Source: Mangifera indica
Lineage: Eukaryota; Streptophyta; Magnoliopsida; Sapindales; Anacardiaceae
Length of the DNA stretch: 64,000 bases
Assembly: GCF_011075055.1 (NCBI RefSeq)
Contig: NC_058149.1
Coordinates: 14,576,449 to 14,640,448 of the forward strand
Direction: 5' to 3'
A model generated the notes under the pieces. The model was not told the origin of the DNA and ran no database searches. It worked only from the letters and a program-made list of their open reading frames with translations. A program made the translations under genes and the position numbers. Below are positions 34,301-45,591 of the stretch, in pieces. Each line of letters begins with the position of its first letter. Position 1 is the first letter of the stretch.

Positions 34301-35426
34301 TGTGTACAAGTTGAACAAAGCTTTGTATGGCCTGAGACAAGTTCCTAGAGCCTGGTATAGCAGAGTGGATGCATATTTCACTGATTGTGGCTTCAGGAGA
34401 AGTGAAACAGAAGCTACTTTGTATATAAAAAAAGATGATGATGGCAAAATGCTAATTATTTCAATGTATGATGATGATCTTTTGATTACAGGCAATGATG
34501 TTAGAATGATTATGCAGTTCAAGGCTGAGATGAAAAATATGTTTAAAATGACAGACTTGGGGAAAATGAAGTATTTCCTGGGAATGGAGATTGAACAATC
34601 TCAGAAAAGCACCTTTGTAACTAAGCAAAAGTATGCCCTGAATTTACTTAAGAAATTCAAAATGGAACGATGCAAACCAGTGACTACACCCTCAGTGTAC
34701 AATGAGAAGATTTCATAATAAAATAATGATGAAAAAGCTGATCAAACAACTTATAGAAGTTTGATTGGAAGTCTCTTATACTTGACAAACACTAAGCCTG
34801 ATTTGATGTTTGTAGTAAGTGTCTTATCAAGATACATGCATTCTCCAAGACAATCACATTTTGGCATTGCTAAAAGAGTGCTTAGATATGTTAAAGGAAC
34901 AACTGATCATGGTTTGTGGTTTAAATCAGCTAAGAATGGTTGTTTACTTGGTTTTTCAGACAGTGATTGGGTTGGTTGCGTGGATGATTATAAAAGTACT
35001 TCAGGTTATATGTTCACATTAGGAAATGGAGTTTTTTCTTGGAGTTCCAAGAAGCAAGAAGTTGTTGCTCAATCCTCAGCTGAAGTTAAGTATATTGTTG
35101 CAGCAAATGCTGCAAATCATGCAGTTTGGTTGAGGAAGCTTCTTACTGATTTGAGCATGCTTCCTTCCAATGCCACAGTGATCAAAGTTGATAACAAGTC
35201 AGCCATATACATGGCTCAAAATCCAGTGCTTCATGGAAAATCTAAGCATATAAAGGTGAAGTTCCATGTTTTGAGGCAGTTGGAGGCAGAGAAGGAAGTT
35301 CATGTAGAGTATTGCAAGTTTGAATAACAGATAGCAAATATTATGACTAAAGCTTTGCAGAAATCCAAGTTCGAAAGACTAAGGGAGATGCTAGAAGTAT
35401 TTGGGAAACAACTCAAGGAGGAGTAA
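31398..35426 (+). pseudogene. Copia-3 gag-pol, many nonsense codons in one frame
   Basis: All parts stay in a single reading frame. In-frame stops occur at 32532 (TAG), about 32559 (TAA), about 32637 (TAG), 33360 (TAA), 34182 (TAA), about 34191 (TGA), 34716 and 34719 (TAA TAA) and 35325 (TAA), before the genuine terminal TAA at 35424. Domains: gag, two zinc knuckles, protease with the active-site DSG changed to DIG (FIDIGCTSHM, about 32447), integrase (SDVCGPM, TDNGMEY, NEVVERKN), RT with YVDD changed to YDDD, and RNase H (SDSDWVG, VDNKSAI). Several stops fit CAA/CAG to TAA/TAG or TGG to TGA changes. Confidence 0.92.
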
Positions 35427-35597
35427 TGTCATGAGGTTGAGTTGTTTTCCCAAATGCTTAGGTGGAAAAGTCAAGGTCTTTTTGCCAAATGAAGTGTTAG
35501 TTTTGTTGTTTTTGTTGAAAAGGAGTGATAACCCATGATTTAAGGATTATGTTGTCAATGTTAGGTAATGAAGTATAACCTTGATATACTTAGCTCT

Positions 35598-35691
<94 letters not shown>

Positions 35692-35828
35692 GTTTGTATC
35701 TAAAAAGAAAATAAAAAAAGGTTCTTGTTATCTTCTTAAAAAAAAAAAAAAAAGAGGTCCTTGTTATCTTCTTAATTCTTCTCTTCCGTTCCTCCTCTGT
35801 ATTCATAAGGCTACTTAATTTTTTAACA
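35427..35828 (+). repeat. Copia-3 3' LTR with CT microsatellite
   Basis: 402 bp. The extra length comes mainly from (TC)n at 35601-35669 followed by (TA)n to 35691; the 5' LTR has only a short TA run. Confidence 0.92.
35601..35691. repeat. (TC)n-(TA)n microsatellite in Copia-3 3' LTR
   Basis: About 34 TC units directly followed by about 11 TA units. Confidence 0.95.
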
Positions 35829-35833
35829 GTTTA

Positions 35834-36342
35834 GATCGATTCCTTTACCACCTCATGGTGCATCATCCAATAGTAACCCATCAAATTCAGAATGAACTGG
35901 TTATGAGGTGTCCCAAACACTTGCTATTTTTTAAGATAACAATCCATATCTTATCTCAATGGAGCCAATAGAGTAAAAAAGTTGTCTGCACATTGTCTCA
36001 ATGGGGCTAATGCTCCACCCAGCTGCTTATGTAAAGCAACCGCAGAAAACAATCGTCATTCACCAAATTTATGACGTGCTTTTTCAGAATAAAGATAAAA
36101 TAGATTTTTGGTCAGTAGTGACTAAATCGGTACTTCTAAATCTATCACTAAATCATTACTTTTAAATGGCTGTCCCTGTGTTTTCTCAATTGTTACCAAT
36201 GGTGAAAAACAGTTCTCAGCCCAATCCAAACTCAGGTAAAGGGAGACTAGCTTGCACTTCATGCGTTTAGGCCTCCCATCTGCTTATATAAAGCAACCCA
36301 GAAAAACAAAGTTTGCACGTTCTAGTAAGCTTCTTGCCCTCC
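35834..36342 (+). promoter_or_regulatory. Promoter of the intact protease gene
   Basis: TATA box TATATAAA at 36285-36292, 51 bases before the ATG at 36343. A second, diverged copy of the core (CTGCTTATGTAAAGCAACC) is near 36020-36050, as upstream of copy D. Copia-3 ends at 35828, so only about 500 bases of native upstream sequence remain next to the gene. Confidence 0.6.
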
Positions 36343-38075
36343 ATGTATTCCAGGTTTCTCCTCCAAGCTTTCTTTCTTTTTTTATGCCCTCTATGTTCTG
36401 TAAACAACAGTCATGCTGAACAACCTGAAGCCCAACTCTCTTATAGTCGCATTGTTAAAGTCAGTTCTGTTTTGCCCCCGACTGTTTGCAACCGGAATTC
36501 GACCAGAGGTTATATGCATAGTTTTGATTTCTCATAGTTTTGTTGTAATTATTATTGAGCACCTGACTGAATATTTTGTCTTGCTGTTTCAGTTCCAAGC
36601 AAAGCATCTCTGGAGGTTGTAAGCAGATATGGTCCATGCTCCTACATTAATAAGGGCAAAGTAAAACCTCTGAATTACTCGGAAATTCTGCTCAAAGACC
36701 GCGCCCGAGCCAAATACATTCAATCCAGACTCTTCAAGCTCAAACATTCTGGCAGTGATGATGACCTTTTAAAGCAAAAAGACTACTTTACGGTGGGCAC
36801 AAAGCCTGATATATCAGCTGGGGCATCCATCGAGTTCTACATTACTGCATCCCTGGGAACGCCAGGACAGAGGGTTAATCTCCTTTTGGACACCGGTAGC
36901 GACATCACTTTTACACAGTGCACGCCATGCCTTGATTGCTTCAAACAGAAAACACCCTTATTTGATCCATCCAAATCCTCTTCGTTTTCTGTCGTTCCAT
37001 GCAGATCCTGTTTATCAGGTACAAATAAATATTTGTAACACTCTTAAGTTAAATTCCACCTTCCCACAAAGCACTAGATCTATTAGGTATGTATGAACAT
37101 CCTATAAACATAATTCTCAACAGTATTGATAGTTTGATAATTTGACACATATGCATGCACCAATTCCTTTTGGATCGATAATAGAACTTTGTAACAAGAA
37201 ATTAGCTGATTACTGCTCCGGCAGATTTCGAACCAGTTTGCAATAAAGCGAACCAGTGCATCTACAGGCAATCATACGGCAGTGGTAGATCCTCTGGCGT
37301 CGTGGCTACTGAAAAGTTAACCATTATAAACCGCCGCTCTGGTACATTTGTCAAATACCCTTACATTTTTGGTTGTGGCCGAAACAATTCACTCGATTTT
37401 GGAATGGGTGGAGCAACTGGCATAATTGGTCTTGATCGATTTCCAGCATCCTTTATATCACAAACTTCCCAAAAATACTTTTCCTACTGCTTTCCCTCAT
37501 CTTATAGCTCCCCTGGATACATTACCTTCGGCAGGACTGATGATGATAAAAATTACAAATTCGTCAAGTTCACTCCAATAGCCACTTCCTCAACACCGTC
37601 AGTGTACTATGATATCATCATAACCGGAATGGTCATCGCTGGAGAAAAACTACCGGTAGCCAGTTCGGAGTATAGTAAATCAGGAGCGATAATTGACTCA
37701 GGATCGACCGTCACGTCACTGCCACCATCTGTGTATGCGGCCCTGAGATCAGCTTTCCGTAAGAAAATGTCAAATTACAAGATGTTAAAACCAGGGAGCA
37801 TAGGTGACTTTGATACTTGTTATGATTTAAGCGAATATGATGAAGTTGTAATACCAAAGATTTCTATACTTTTCAAAGGCGGGGTTGAATTGGAGCTGGA
37901 TGTAAAGGGAATTTTGCTGTCTTATGGAAAGGATTTAAGCCTATCGTGTTTTGCTTTTCAGGAAGGCTCTGGTGAACCTTCTTTGATCTTGGGAAATAGT
38001 CAGACAAGGGGAATAGAAGTGCACCATGATTTGATCGGTCAGAGGGTTGGGTTTGGTCCTGGCGGTTGCAGCTAA
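36343..38075 (+). CDS. Intact secreted aspartyl protease (nepenthesin-like), 480 aa
   Basis: Exons 36343-36508, 36593-37018 and 37225-38075, with GT-AG introns, give an open frame of 480 residues. The ATG at 36343 is chosen because it starts a clear signal peptide (hydrophobic residues 5-20, likely cut near Ala25); the upstream frame has no ATG. A propeptide follows (ASLEVVSRYGPCSYIN). The first catalytic motif LLLDTGSDIT has Asp at about residue 155; the second, IIDSGSTVTSLP, has Asp at about residue 355. Cysteine-rich stretches between them (TPCLDCFKQ) fit plant nepenthesin-type (A1B) proteases, usually apoplastic and linked to defence or nutrition. AATAAA lies at 38175-38180. It is the only complete + strand copy of this subfamily in the window. 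Substrate unknown. Confidence 0.93.
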
Positions 38076-38174
38076 AATTGCACTTGAAAATTGGCAAGAA
38101 GAAATTCTTGTGCTTAAATTTATGTTTGAAATAATGTATTCCTAATTGTATGCTTCTACTTCCTAGTGATCTTG

Positions 38175-38180
38175 AATAAA
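38175..38180 (+). other. Poly(A) signal of the intact protease gene
   Basis: AATAAA, 100 bases after the stop at 38075; aligned with 377-382 in the first copy. Confidence 0.6.
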
Positions 38181-38189
38181 TTCTGGTAT

Positions 38190-39235
38190 GCGGGTTGGAA
38201 AAATTTAGAGAAATAAGGTTCTGCCATCAAAGTCAATTCAAATTCTGCAAAATCCATTCTATCGTTGTTATGTTTATCCGCTGTTTTGTCAGCCACTTAC
38301 ACAATCCAAAAGCTCTCAACTATCAGTCTCCCCCATGAGATCACCCAAAAGATAATTGCCATAGTTCATTGTAGCAGGATATGCCGGTCCACAAAATTTT
38401 GAGGCTCAAAGCACAACCTACAGCATAGTGGACTCTGCCTCTAATGACCAACCAAATTTTTTTTTATTTTTTAAAATTATTAATTTTCATAATTATTCTT
38501 TTAAAAATAATACCTCTAAAATTTTATTAAAATGACTTTTACGTTTACCAAAAAAAAAAACATGTAATTGATATGAAAAATTAAACAATAAAATTATATA
38601 TATCTATTTAAGTATATAAATAAATATACATTTGATATATATTATTATGCGATTAAATAATTTTAAATTAAAAATAAAGTATATATTTATTTATATATTT
38701 AAAATGGTACGTATGATATTGATCAAAATTAAACTCGTATATATAATTATCATATATTTTTAGTTTTACCTCTATCTAAATTCTTAAAATTTTGTATTAT
38801 TTTATTAACAACACGATCTAAATGTACTTTTCTTTAACAACTACTTTATTTTGTAATTTTATTTTATTTTTAAATTGTGAGGTCATGATATGCAAGTAAA
38901 TTTGCATATTGTGTTAAAAAAATTGGGACTTATGGACTGCCCAATGCCACTTACATGAATTTTTTGTTCATGTGCACAAAAAAGTGAGGATTCACATATC
39001 CAAATTAGGGGAGAAAACAATAAAACTATCAATAATTTAAATACTTAAATAATATATTAATTTTAAATTAAAAATAATAAATCATTTGTAGAATATAACT
39101 TAAATATTCAATTAAATACTAAAAATTATAAACATAACATTGGGCATGACATGGGGTGGAAACATAAAAGCCAAATGATTGCTCTTATAAATAATTAGTT
39201 TATTTTTACTTTCATTTTGCAACGATACAACTTTA
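38190..39235. other. AT-rich intergenic DNA with one MITE
   Basis: No gene seen. The first 100 bases match the 3' flanks of the other + copies. A MITE lies at 38587-38731. Confidence 0.5.
38587..38731. mobile_element. MITE, diverged relative of 6691-6847
   Basis: The central stretch (TTTTAAATTAAAAATAAA) and the outer arms (CAATAAAAT...ATATTGATC) align with the 6691-6847 element. The arms are AT-mutated but still inverted. Confidence 0.6.
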
Positions 39236-40704
39236 ATGACCAAGCACATAGATAACCCCGTGGGATCAAGCTTCACCTCAACATCACCACCAAAGAAGAA
39301 GCTCACCTTAGGCACAGGAACGCTTGTGTAATTACTAAAATCGTAGCACGAACCAAGCAAAATCCCGGGAAGATGTACCATAAAATACCCGGCAATGGTT
39401 TCATGAAATGCATGCCGCAAAGCCAGGCATGCGTCCAGTGGCAGGCGTGAGATCACGGCTCCCAAGTCAATAATGGCTCCTGCGTTTGAGAAAACTGATC
39501 GAGGAATGGTTAGGTTTCCACCGTTATAACTGATACCTGTTATTTCAATACCGTAGAACTGTGAGTTTTTGTATGCAGGTGGGATTGGGGTAAATTTTGC
39601 TGATTTTGTGTAGCCAACGGGGTTGCCAATAGTCAGATGACCTGTGTTGCTGGGTGTGGAAGGATTGCAGTAAGAGAAGAACTTGTCGTACTTGTATGCA
39701 GTTTAAGAAGGGAATGAAAGTGGATTTCGGTCAAGACCCAGCGTACCAGCCACTGAACCGAACAAGCCTGTGTTGTTGTTGGCGCAACCGAAGTTGAATT
39801 CAGTGAAAACATCAGAAGTTGTAAAGGTAACTGTTTCCTGGCTGACGAATCCCGAGGAATATGAACCGTCTTCATATTTGATTCCAAATGTACATGTTGA
39901 GTACCCACAAGTGAAAGGGTCTTTGTACAAAAAAAAAAAAAAACTCAATAAATCTCTATTTAACATTTCATAATTTCAGATTCATAACAACTAGTTTAAT
40001 TTACCTGTACCAGGCTTGAATGTGCTGCAGATTGGTGCCAAGCAAGATACATTAGTGTATGTAATGGATCCAGGAGCGTTAACTATTGGATCTTTCTGTG
40101 AATGGCACTGGCCGCTTTGGCAAAATGGATCGCACTGTAGCCACGTAACATCACTTCCTGTGTCAAATGCCATTGAAACATATTGCACCGGGATGCCCAA
40201 GCCCACTCTCACAACGTAAGTCAAAGTATTCATTGAAATGCCAACATTGGCCGCGATTGACCCTGCGTTTGGGCTCTTTTGACCAGAACGGTCTCTGTAT
40301 TTTGAGATTCTTGTTTGAATCCATTTAACACGAGCCTGATCTTGCTCAGGATTGAATTTTTTCTTTGTCTTCTCCTTTATGTTGAAAACATGGCCCATAT
40401 CTGTGGACTAGGTTCGAAGATGACTGTCTTTCGCCTGCCAAAAGGGCAAACCCCATTCAGAATTATAATAGATTAGAATCGCCAAACACATACAAAATGA
40501 GAATTAAATTATATACGAAAGTTAACCTTGGCCCTGGTTTGTGGAAGGATTACAAACGGTTGATGGTAAAAGAGAGCTGAGTTGAATATGTGTGTGCATA
40601 TCAAGTTCTTGTCGGCTTTCTGTGTCAAAAAGAATAGACATTCTTCAACAAGCGAAAGCACACAAGGCTAAGGACGAAGAAAATGGAATTGTCCATGGAT
40701 CCAT
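39236..40704 (-). pseudogene. Aspartyl protease pseudogene, sister of the 41687-43316 gene
   Basis: Three-exon layout on the minus strand, ATG at 40704. Exon 1 (MDPWTIPFSSSLALCAF) meets an in-frame TGA in the signal peptide. Exon 2 has a frameshift shortly after VHRYGP and then reads EQDQARVKW through the first active-site motif FDTGSDVTWLQC. Exon 3 reads CTFGIKYEDGS and then a TAA (CAA in the sister gene) after NPLSFPS near 39702. The second motif region GAVISRLPLDA follows, but homology ends near 39236, in the strand before CLAFA, so the last 40 or so residues are missing. It is a tandem duplicate of the intact gene immediately to its right. Confidence 0.9.
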
Positions 40705-40858
40705 ACACTTCCTAGAACTCTTGGCCTTTTACTTCTTTTATGTATCAATAAATTTGTGTACGATTTTATTTGCAAACAATTATATATATTATGTGATTAA
40801 TTATTATTTTATTTTATTCATATCGTAATTCGTATACAAAATTATGTATATAACATTT

Positions 40859-40893
<35 letters not shown>

Positions 40894-41686
40894 TTTGGCA
40901 CATATATTTTAAAATTAACATATATATAAAGAGATTGATATATTATTTTATTTGAAGGTATAAATGATTTTTGTGATTGGTTAAACCAATATGTTTAATG
41001 TCAAATTATTTAATTTAAGTATTTTTAAAAATATTCTTTATATTAATAATATATTAAAAAATTTTCATGTTGTCAAATTATAAACTTAATTTTTTACGTT
41101 AATAATACGATAAAATATTTTGGATATTATACAATTTAGAAATTAATTAATTAAATTATTTTTCTAAAAATATTTTAATTTCTAAGAGAAGAGATATTAT
41201 CTAATAAATCATACAAAATAAAGTATGAGGTAACAATCTTCTAAATAAATAAAATAAAGTAATAATTATAGTTAATTATGTTAGACAATAAATCCGTTTA
41301 AATGGTAGGAAAATATTTTGACATTAAAATTATTTCCATCATAACTAAATTTTTTTCATCGTATGGAAGGACAAGCTTTGAAAGTTGGTATTTTGGATGT
41401 TAATTCCTTGATTTATTTTGGTAAGTAATCCTATAATAATCTCTTTTATTGTTAAAAAATGAATAATAATAAGTCATCGCTATTAAAAGCCTTTTCTTTT
41501 AATAATGTGTAGTCCAATGAACAATACAAAAGGCGTAAACATGAAAGACAAATGATTGGTTTCTATTACAAATAATTAGTTTATTTTTACTTTCATTTTG
41601 CAATGAGACAGCGATTAATTTGACACAATCAAATAATTGAAATAAATTTAGAGCTACTTGATCAATTTGAAGAACAGGATCTCTAA
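40705..41686. other. AT-rich intergenic DNA, no gene
   Basis: Only a TG microsatellite at 40869-40893 stands out. Confidence 0.6.
40869..40893. repeat. (TG)n microsatellite
   Basis: About 12 TG units after a TA run. Confidence 0.9.
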
Positions 41687-43316
41687 TTAGTTGCAGCCCC
41701 AGGGAACAAACCCGACCCTCTGATCGAGGCCGTCATACACCACCTCTAGCTGCTTTTGTTGTATGTTTCCGAAAATAGCTTCTTCAAACTGATTATGATT
41801 TTCAGCGAAAGCAAGACACACCGTCGACTCATCAGGCGCATAAATAACCCCCGAGGGATGAAGCTTCACCTCAACATCACCACCAAGGAAGAAGCTCACA
41901 GCAGGCACAGGAAAATTTTTCTGATTACCAATATCGTAGCACGAATCGAGTATACCGAAACCATCGGGTATCCAGCGATACCCGGACATGGATTCACGAA
42001 ATGCATGCCGAAAAGCCGGGTATGCATCCGGTGGCAGGCGTGAGACCACGGTACCTGAGTCAATAATAGCTCCAGCATTTGAGAAAACCGATGGAGGAAT
42101 GGTTAGGTTTTTGCCGTTAAAACTGATTCCTGTTATTTCAATGCCGTAGAAAGGTGAATTTTTGTATGCAGGTGGGATAGGGGTGTATTTTACTGATCTT
42201 AGGTAGCCTTCAAGTCTGCCAAGAGATAGATGACCTACGTGGTTGGGTGAGGAAGGAAGGCAGTAAGAGAAGAACTTATTGTACCTGTATGCAGTTTGAG
42301 AGGGGAATGAAAGTGGACTTCTGTCAAGACCCAGCATACCAGCCTCAAAACCGTGAGACCCTGAGGTGTTTTTGGCGCAACCAAAGTAGAATTGATGGAA
42401 AACTTCAGAAGTTGTATAGGAAAGTCTATCCTGGGCGAGAAATCCCGAGGAAGTTGAACCGTCTCCGTAAGAGACTTCATATGTACATGTTGAGGGTTCA
42501 CAAGTGGATGGGTCTTTTTACATTAAGAAAACAAGTCAGTAAATTTCTATTCAATATTTCATAATTTCAGATTTATATCAACAGGTTCAATTTACCTATA
42601 CTGGGCGTGAATGAGCTGCACACAGTTGTCGAGCAAGACATACTAACGTATGTATAGGATGCTTCAGCGTTAAATATAGGATCTTTCTGTGGATGGCAAT
42701 TGCCGTTTCGGCAAAAAGGATCGCACTGTAGCCACGTAATATCACTTCCTGTGTCAAATACCAATGGAACAAATTGCGGCGGGGTGCCAAAGCCCACTCT
42801 CACAATGTAATTGAAAGTACCCAATGAATCGTTGAGCGTGGCCGGGATTACTACTTCGTTTGTGTTCTTTTTGTCAGAACGGCCTGTGTATTTTGAGATT
42901 CTTGAATGAAGCCATTTAACACGAGCCTGATCTTGTTCAAGAATTTCTCTTGGAGATGGAATTTTTTGTTTGTCTCCTCCTTCTTGTTGAAAACATGGGC
43001 CATATCTGTGGACTAAGTTCAAAGATACTCGCCCTTTGCCTGCAAAAAGATACAAGACCGGTTCAGAAGTATAATAGATTAGAATCACCAAACACATACT
43101 AAATAAGAATTAAATTATATACGAAAGTTAACCTTGGCTCTGGGTTGTGGAAGTATTGCAAACTGTTGATGGTAAAAGAGAGCTGAGTTCAATAATTTGT
43201 GTGTGCTTATCAAGTTCTTGTCGGTTGTCTGTGTCAAGGGAATAGCCATTCTTGACCAAGCAGAAGCACAGAAGGCTAAAGACGAATAAAATGGTATTGC
43301 CCATATATCCATACAT
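41687..43316 (-). CDS. Aspartyl protease, AED1/At5g10770-like, 484 aa
   Basis: Minus strand exons 43316-43133, 43039-42596 and 42513-41687, all GT-AG, give 484 residues with no break. Exon 1 encodes a signal peptide (NTILFVFSLLCFCLV). The propeptide motif SLNLVHRYGPC and the helix EILEQDQARVKWLHSR are typical of the Arabidopsis At5g10760 (AED1)/At5g10770 group, apoplastic proteases connected in Arabidopsis with systemic immunity. Catalytic motifs: FDTGSDITWLQC (Asp about residue 157) and IIDSGTVVSRLPPDAY (Asp about residue 361). The C-terminus IFGNIQQKQLEVVYD then VGFVPWGCN is complete. It stands tail-to-tail with the + strand subfamily and next to its own pseudogene (39236-40704). The function is inferred from the family only. 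Confidence 0.93.
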
Positions 43317-45591
43317 TTTCTAAAAGTGTTGGCCTTTTTAATTTGGCTAAAATTGATGAGTATTTTGAATTAACACACTGTGCACTAATTCAAAATGGGA
43401 TGATCATATGATAACAAGTTGATTTATTTATACAAGTTAGTGTTCACCATTTTTATATAAAAGGAGACTTTTGTATATAGAAAGAAATTTTGATTCTGGC
43501 AATTTCTTATTAACAAAAATAAAATATTACTATAAAATAAAATATTACTATTAAGATACATGAAAGATTAATAAGTATTAATTATTATTATTTTTTTAAA
43601 TGTATCAATAATTACTCACTTAATTGTTAATAATAAAAGAAAATTAAAACAATATTTTATTTAAATACACTCATTATAAATTATTGTTGTGTTTGGGTAA
43701 ACTAAACCTGTTTTATATCAAATTTTGTTTTGAGTATTTTCTAATATATTTTTTTTGTTAATAATATATTATTTTTTTTTTTTTCATATTGTAAAATTAT
43801 TAAATTAATTAATTAAATTTTTTTTTCAAATATTCTACATGTGATTTGTTATTTTAATTTAAAACTACCATATTTATGATTTTTTAATTACTAAGATATG
43901 AGGAAATAATTAGATATTATCTAACAGAGAGAACAAAATAATGTGATAACTATGTATATTTGTTTTCCAAATAAATAAAATAAAGTAATAATTGTAGTTA
44001 ATTATGTTAGATAATGAATCCATTTAAATGGTAGGAACAGATTTTGATATTAAAATTAATTGCAATCATAATTAATTGTTTTTTGCACATATCTATGTGC
44101 AAAAATTCGGTCATTTCGATTAGATTTTCAATTGTTTTCATATCAAGAAACCACCAAGGAGGGGGGGAGAGGCCGTGGAGAGGAACGTTAGGAATAACGG
44201 TTGTCGAAAAGATAGAATAAAGTTTTTTTGAGTATAAATACAATATTTCAAAGTTTGAGGGGGTGACTATTTATTCTAAATTATAAAACCCTAAAATTCA
44301 TATATGATGAGGGTAAAAGATTAATTTTTTAAAACCAAACTAGGGGGAAATGATTAACTTTTAAAATTAAGAGAGAAAAAATAAATATTTTTTGTTTAAA
44401 TAAATATTTTAAATAACGATTTTACATTTAACTGTAACGGATAAAATTAACGGATAAATGGGTATTTGAGTTTTCAAAAATTAACGAAAATCATTTTAGA
44501 TTTTTACTAAATCTTAAGTGGGACTAAGTCATTTTGAGATTAATTGAAATATAAAAAAATTGATTTAAAATTAATATATTAAATTTAAACTTAATTTAAA
44601 AATAATCAAACATTGAATTTGGTCTGAAAAAGAGTAATTAATTTATTATTTTTTTTAAATCAAGAAATCTGTCTGATTTGACCCCAGGTAAACCCGGCGG
44701 AAGAGCAATCAAATTTATCTATAATTATATGTTGCTACTTTCTTAATCCACAATTAATCTACCTAATTGGGCATGGTTAAGATGTTTTAACGTCAGTCAC
44801 AAATGGCCAATGAAGAAAATGATTTGAATTGGAAGTATTATCTAACCAATAATTGGCCTACAAATTGACATTTGTTTGCTAATGGACAATGATTCCTTTA
44901 TTATTAAGTCAAAACTTTTTATTGATGCAAAGTCTACCATTGGAATGGTGGATAGATTTCAAATTTAATTAAACTAAATATTTAATAAATGTGAAAAAAT
45001 TGAATTTGGGTAAAATTTTTAATTTAATAGTGTAGTTCAAAATTAAGAATTCTCCAATATTATTATTTACCTCTTCAATGTTATCATTTATTTTTTTTAA
45101 TTTTAAATTATTATTTATTAAGTTAAATAAATTCAAATTTAACGTTTTAAATATTAAAAGTGTAATTGAATCAAGTCAAATTAATAAAATTTTAATTCAA
45201 ATTTGAGTTTAACATGAAAAATTAATTTTAACCCTCTAAATTTTAAATTATTATATTTAAATCTTATAATTAATATATTTATCCATCATTAATATATTCA
45301 AAGTAAAAAAATTTAATTTTAGACATATAGGGGTAAGATATAAAATTTTTAGAATATTATTAATATTTTATTTAAATTATGAGTTGAAAGTCATTAAACC
45401 AACCATCATAAGACGTGGTTCAATATTAGATAATTCAAGTTTAACTTATATTGAAGTAAGTTATGCAATTTGGTTTTTACCTTTATTTGATCCGAGCCAA
45501 ACTCGAATTAACTCACCGAGCTCATTAGACTTGCACAAATTACAAATCATTAATATTACGTATACTTCTAAATTTTTGTTGAGAGAATCGG
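43317..45591. other. Intergenic DNA between two proteases, AT-rich
   Basis: No exon recognised. Bases 44244-44530 resemble one arm of the fold-back family (AGGGGGAAATGATTAAC..., ending GTGGGACTAAGTCATT); the other arm is not clear. Confidence 0.5.
44244..44535. repeat. Probable half of a fold-back element
   Basis: Similar in plan to the right arm of 27712-28496: poly-A/T blocks around ATAACGATTTTACATTT and an end reading GGGACTAAGTC. Strongly decayed, low confidence. Confidence 0.35.

Larger units (their letters stand above)
31013..35828 (+). mobile_element. Copia-3, full-length Ty1/copia with many stops
   Basis: 4816 bp, + orientation. LTRs at 31013-31366 and 35427-35828. TSD GTTTA at 31008-31012 and 35829-35833. 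The primer binding site TGGTATCAGAGC is at 31369-31380, and a purine tract AAGGAGGAG precedes the 3' LTR. It is inserted upstream of the intact protease gene, about 510 bases before its ATG. Empty sites are seen at about 7740 and 15425 (ATTTGGTTTAGTTT). Gag (NFLGTGPPQFAGENYHIW) groups it with Copia-2. Confidence 0.95.

Noticed and set aside
35561..35806. Repetitive arginine-glutamate frame on the minus strand
   Set aside because: It is only the translation of the TC microsatellite in the Copia-3 LTR.
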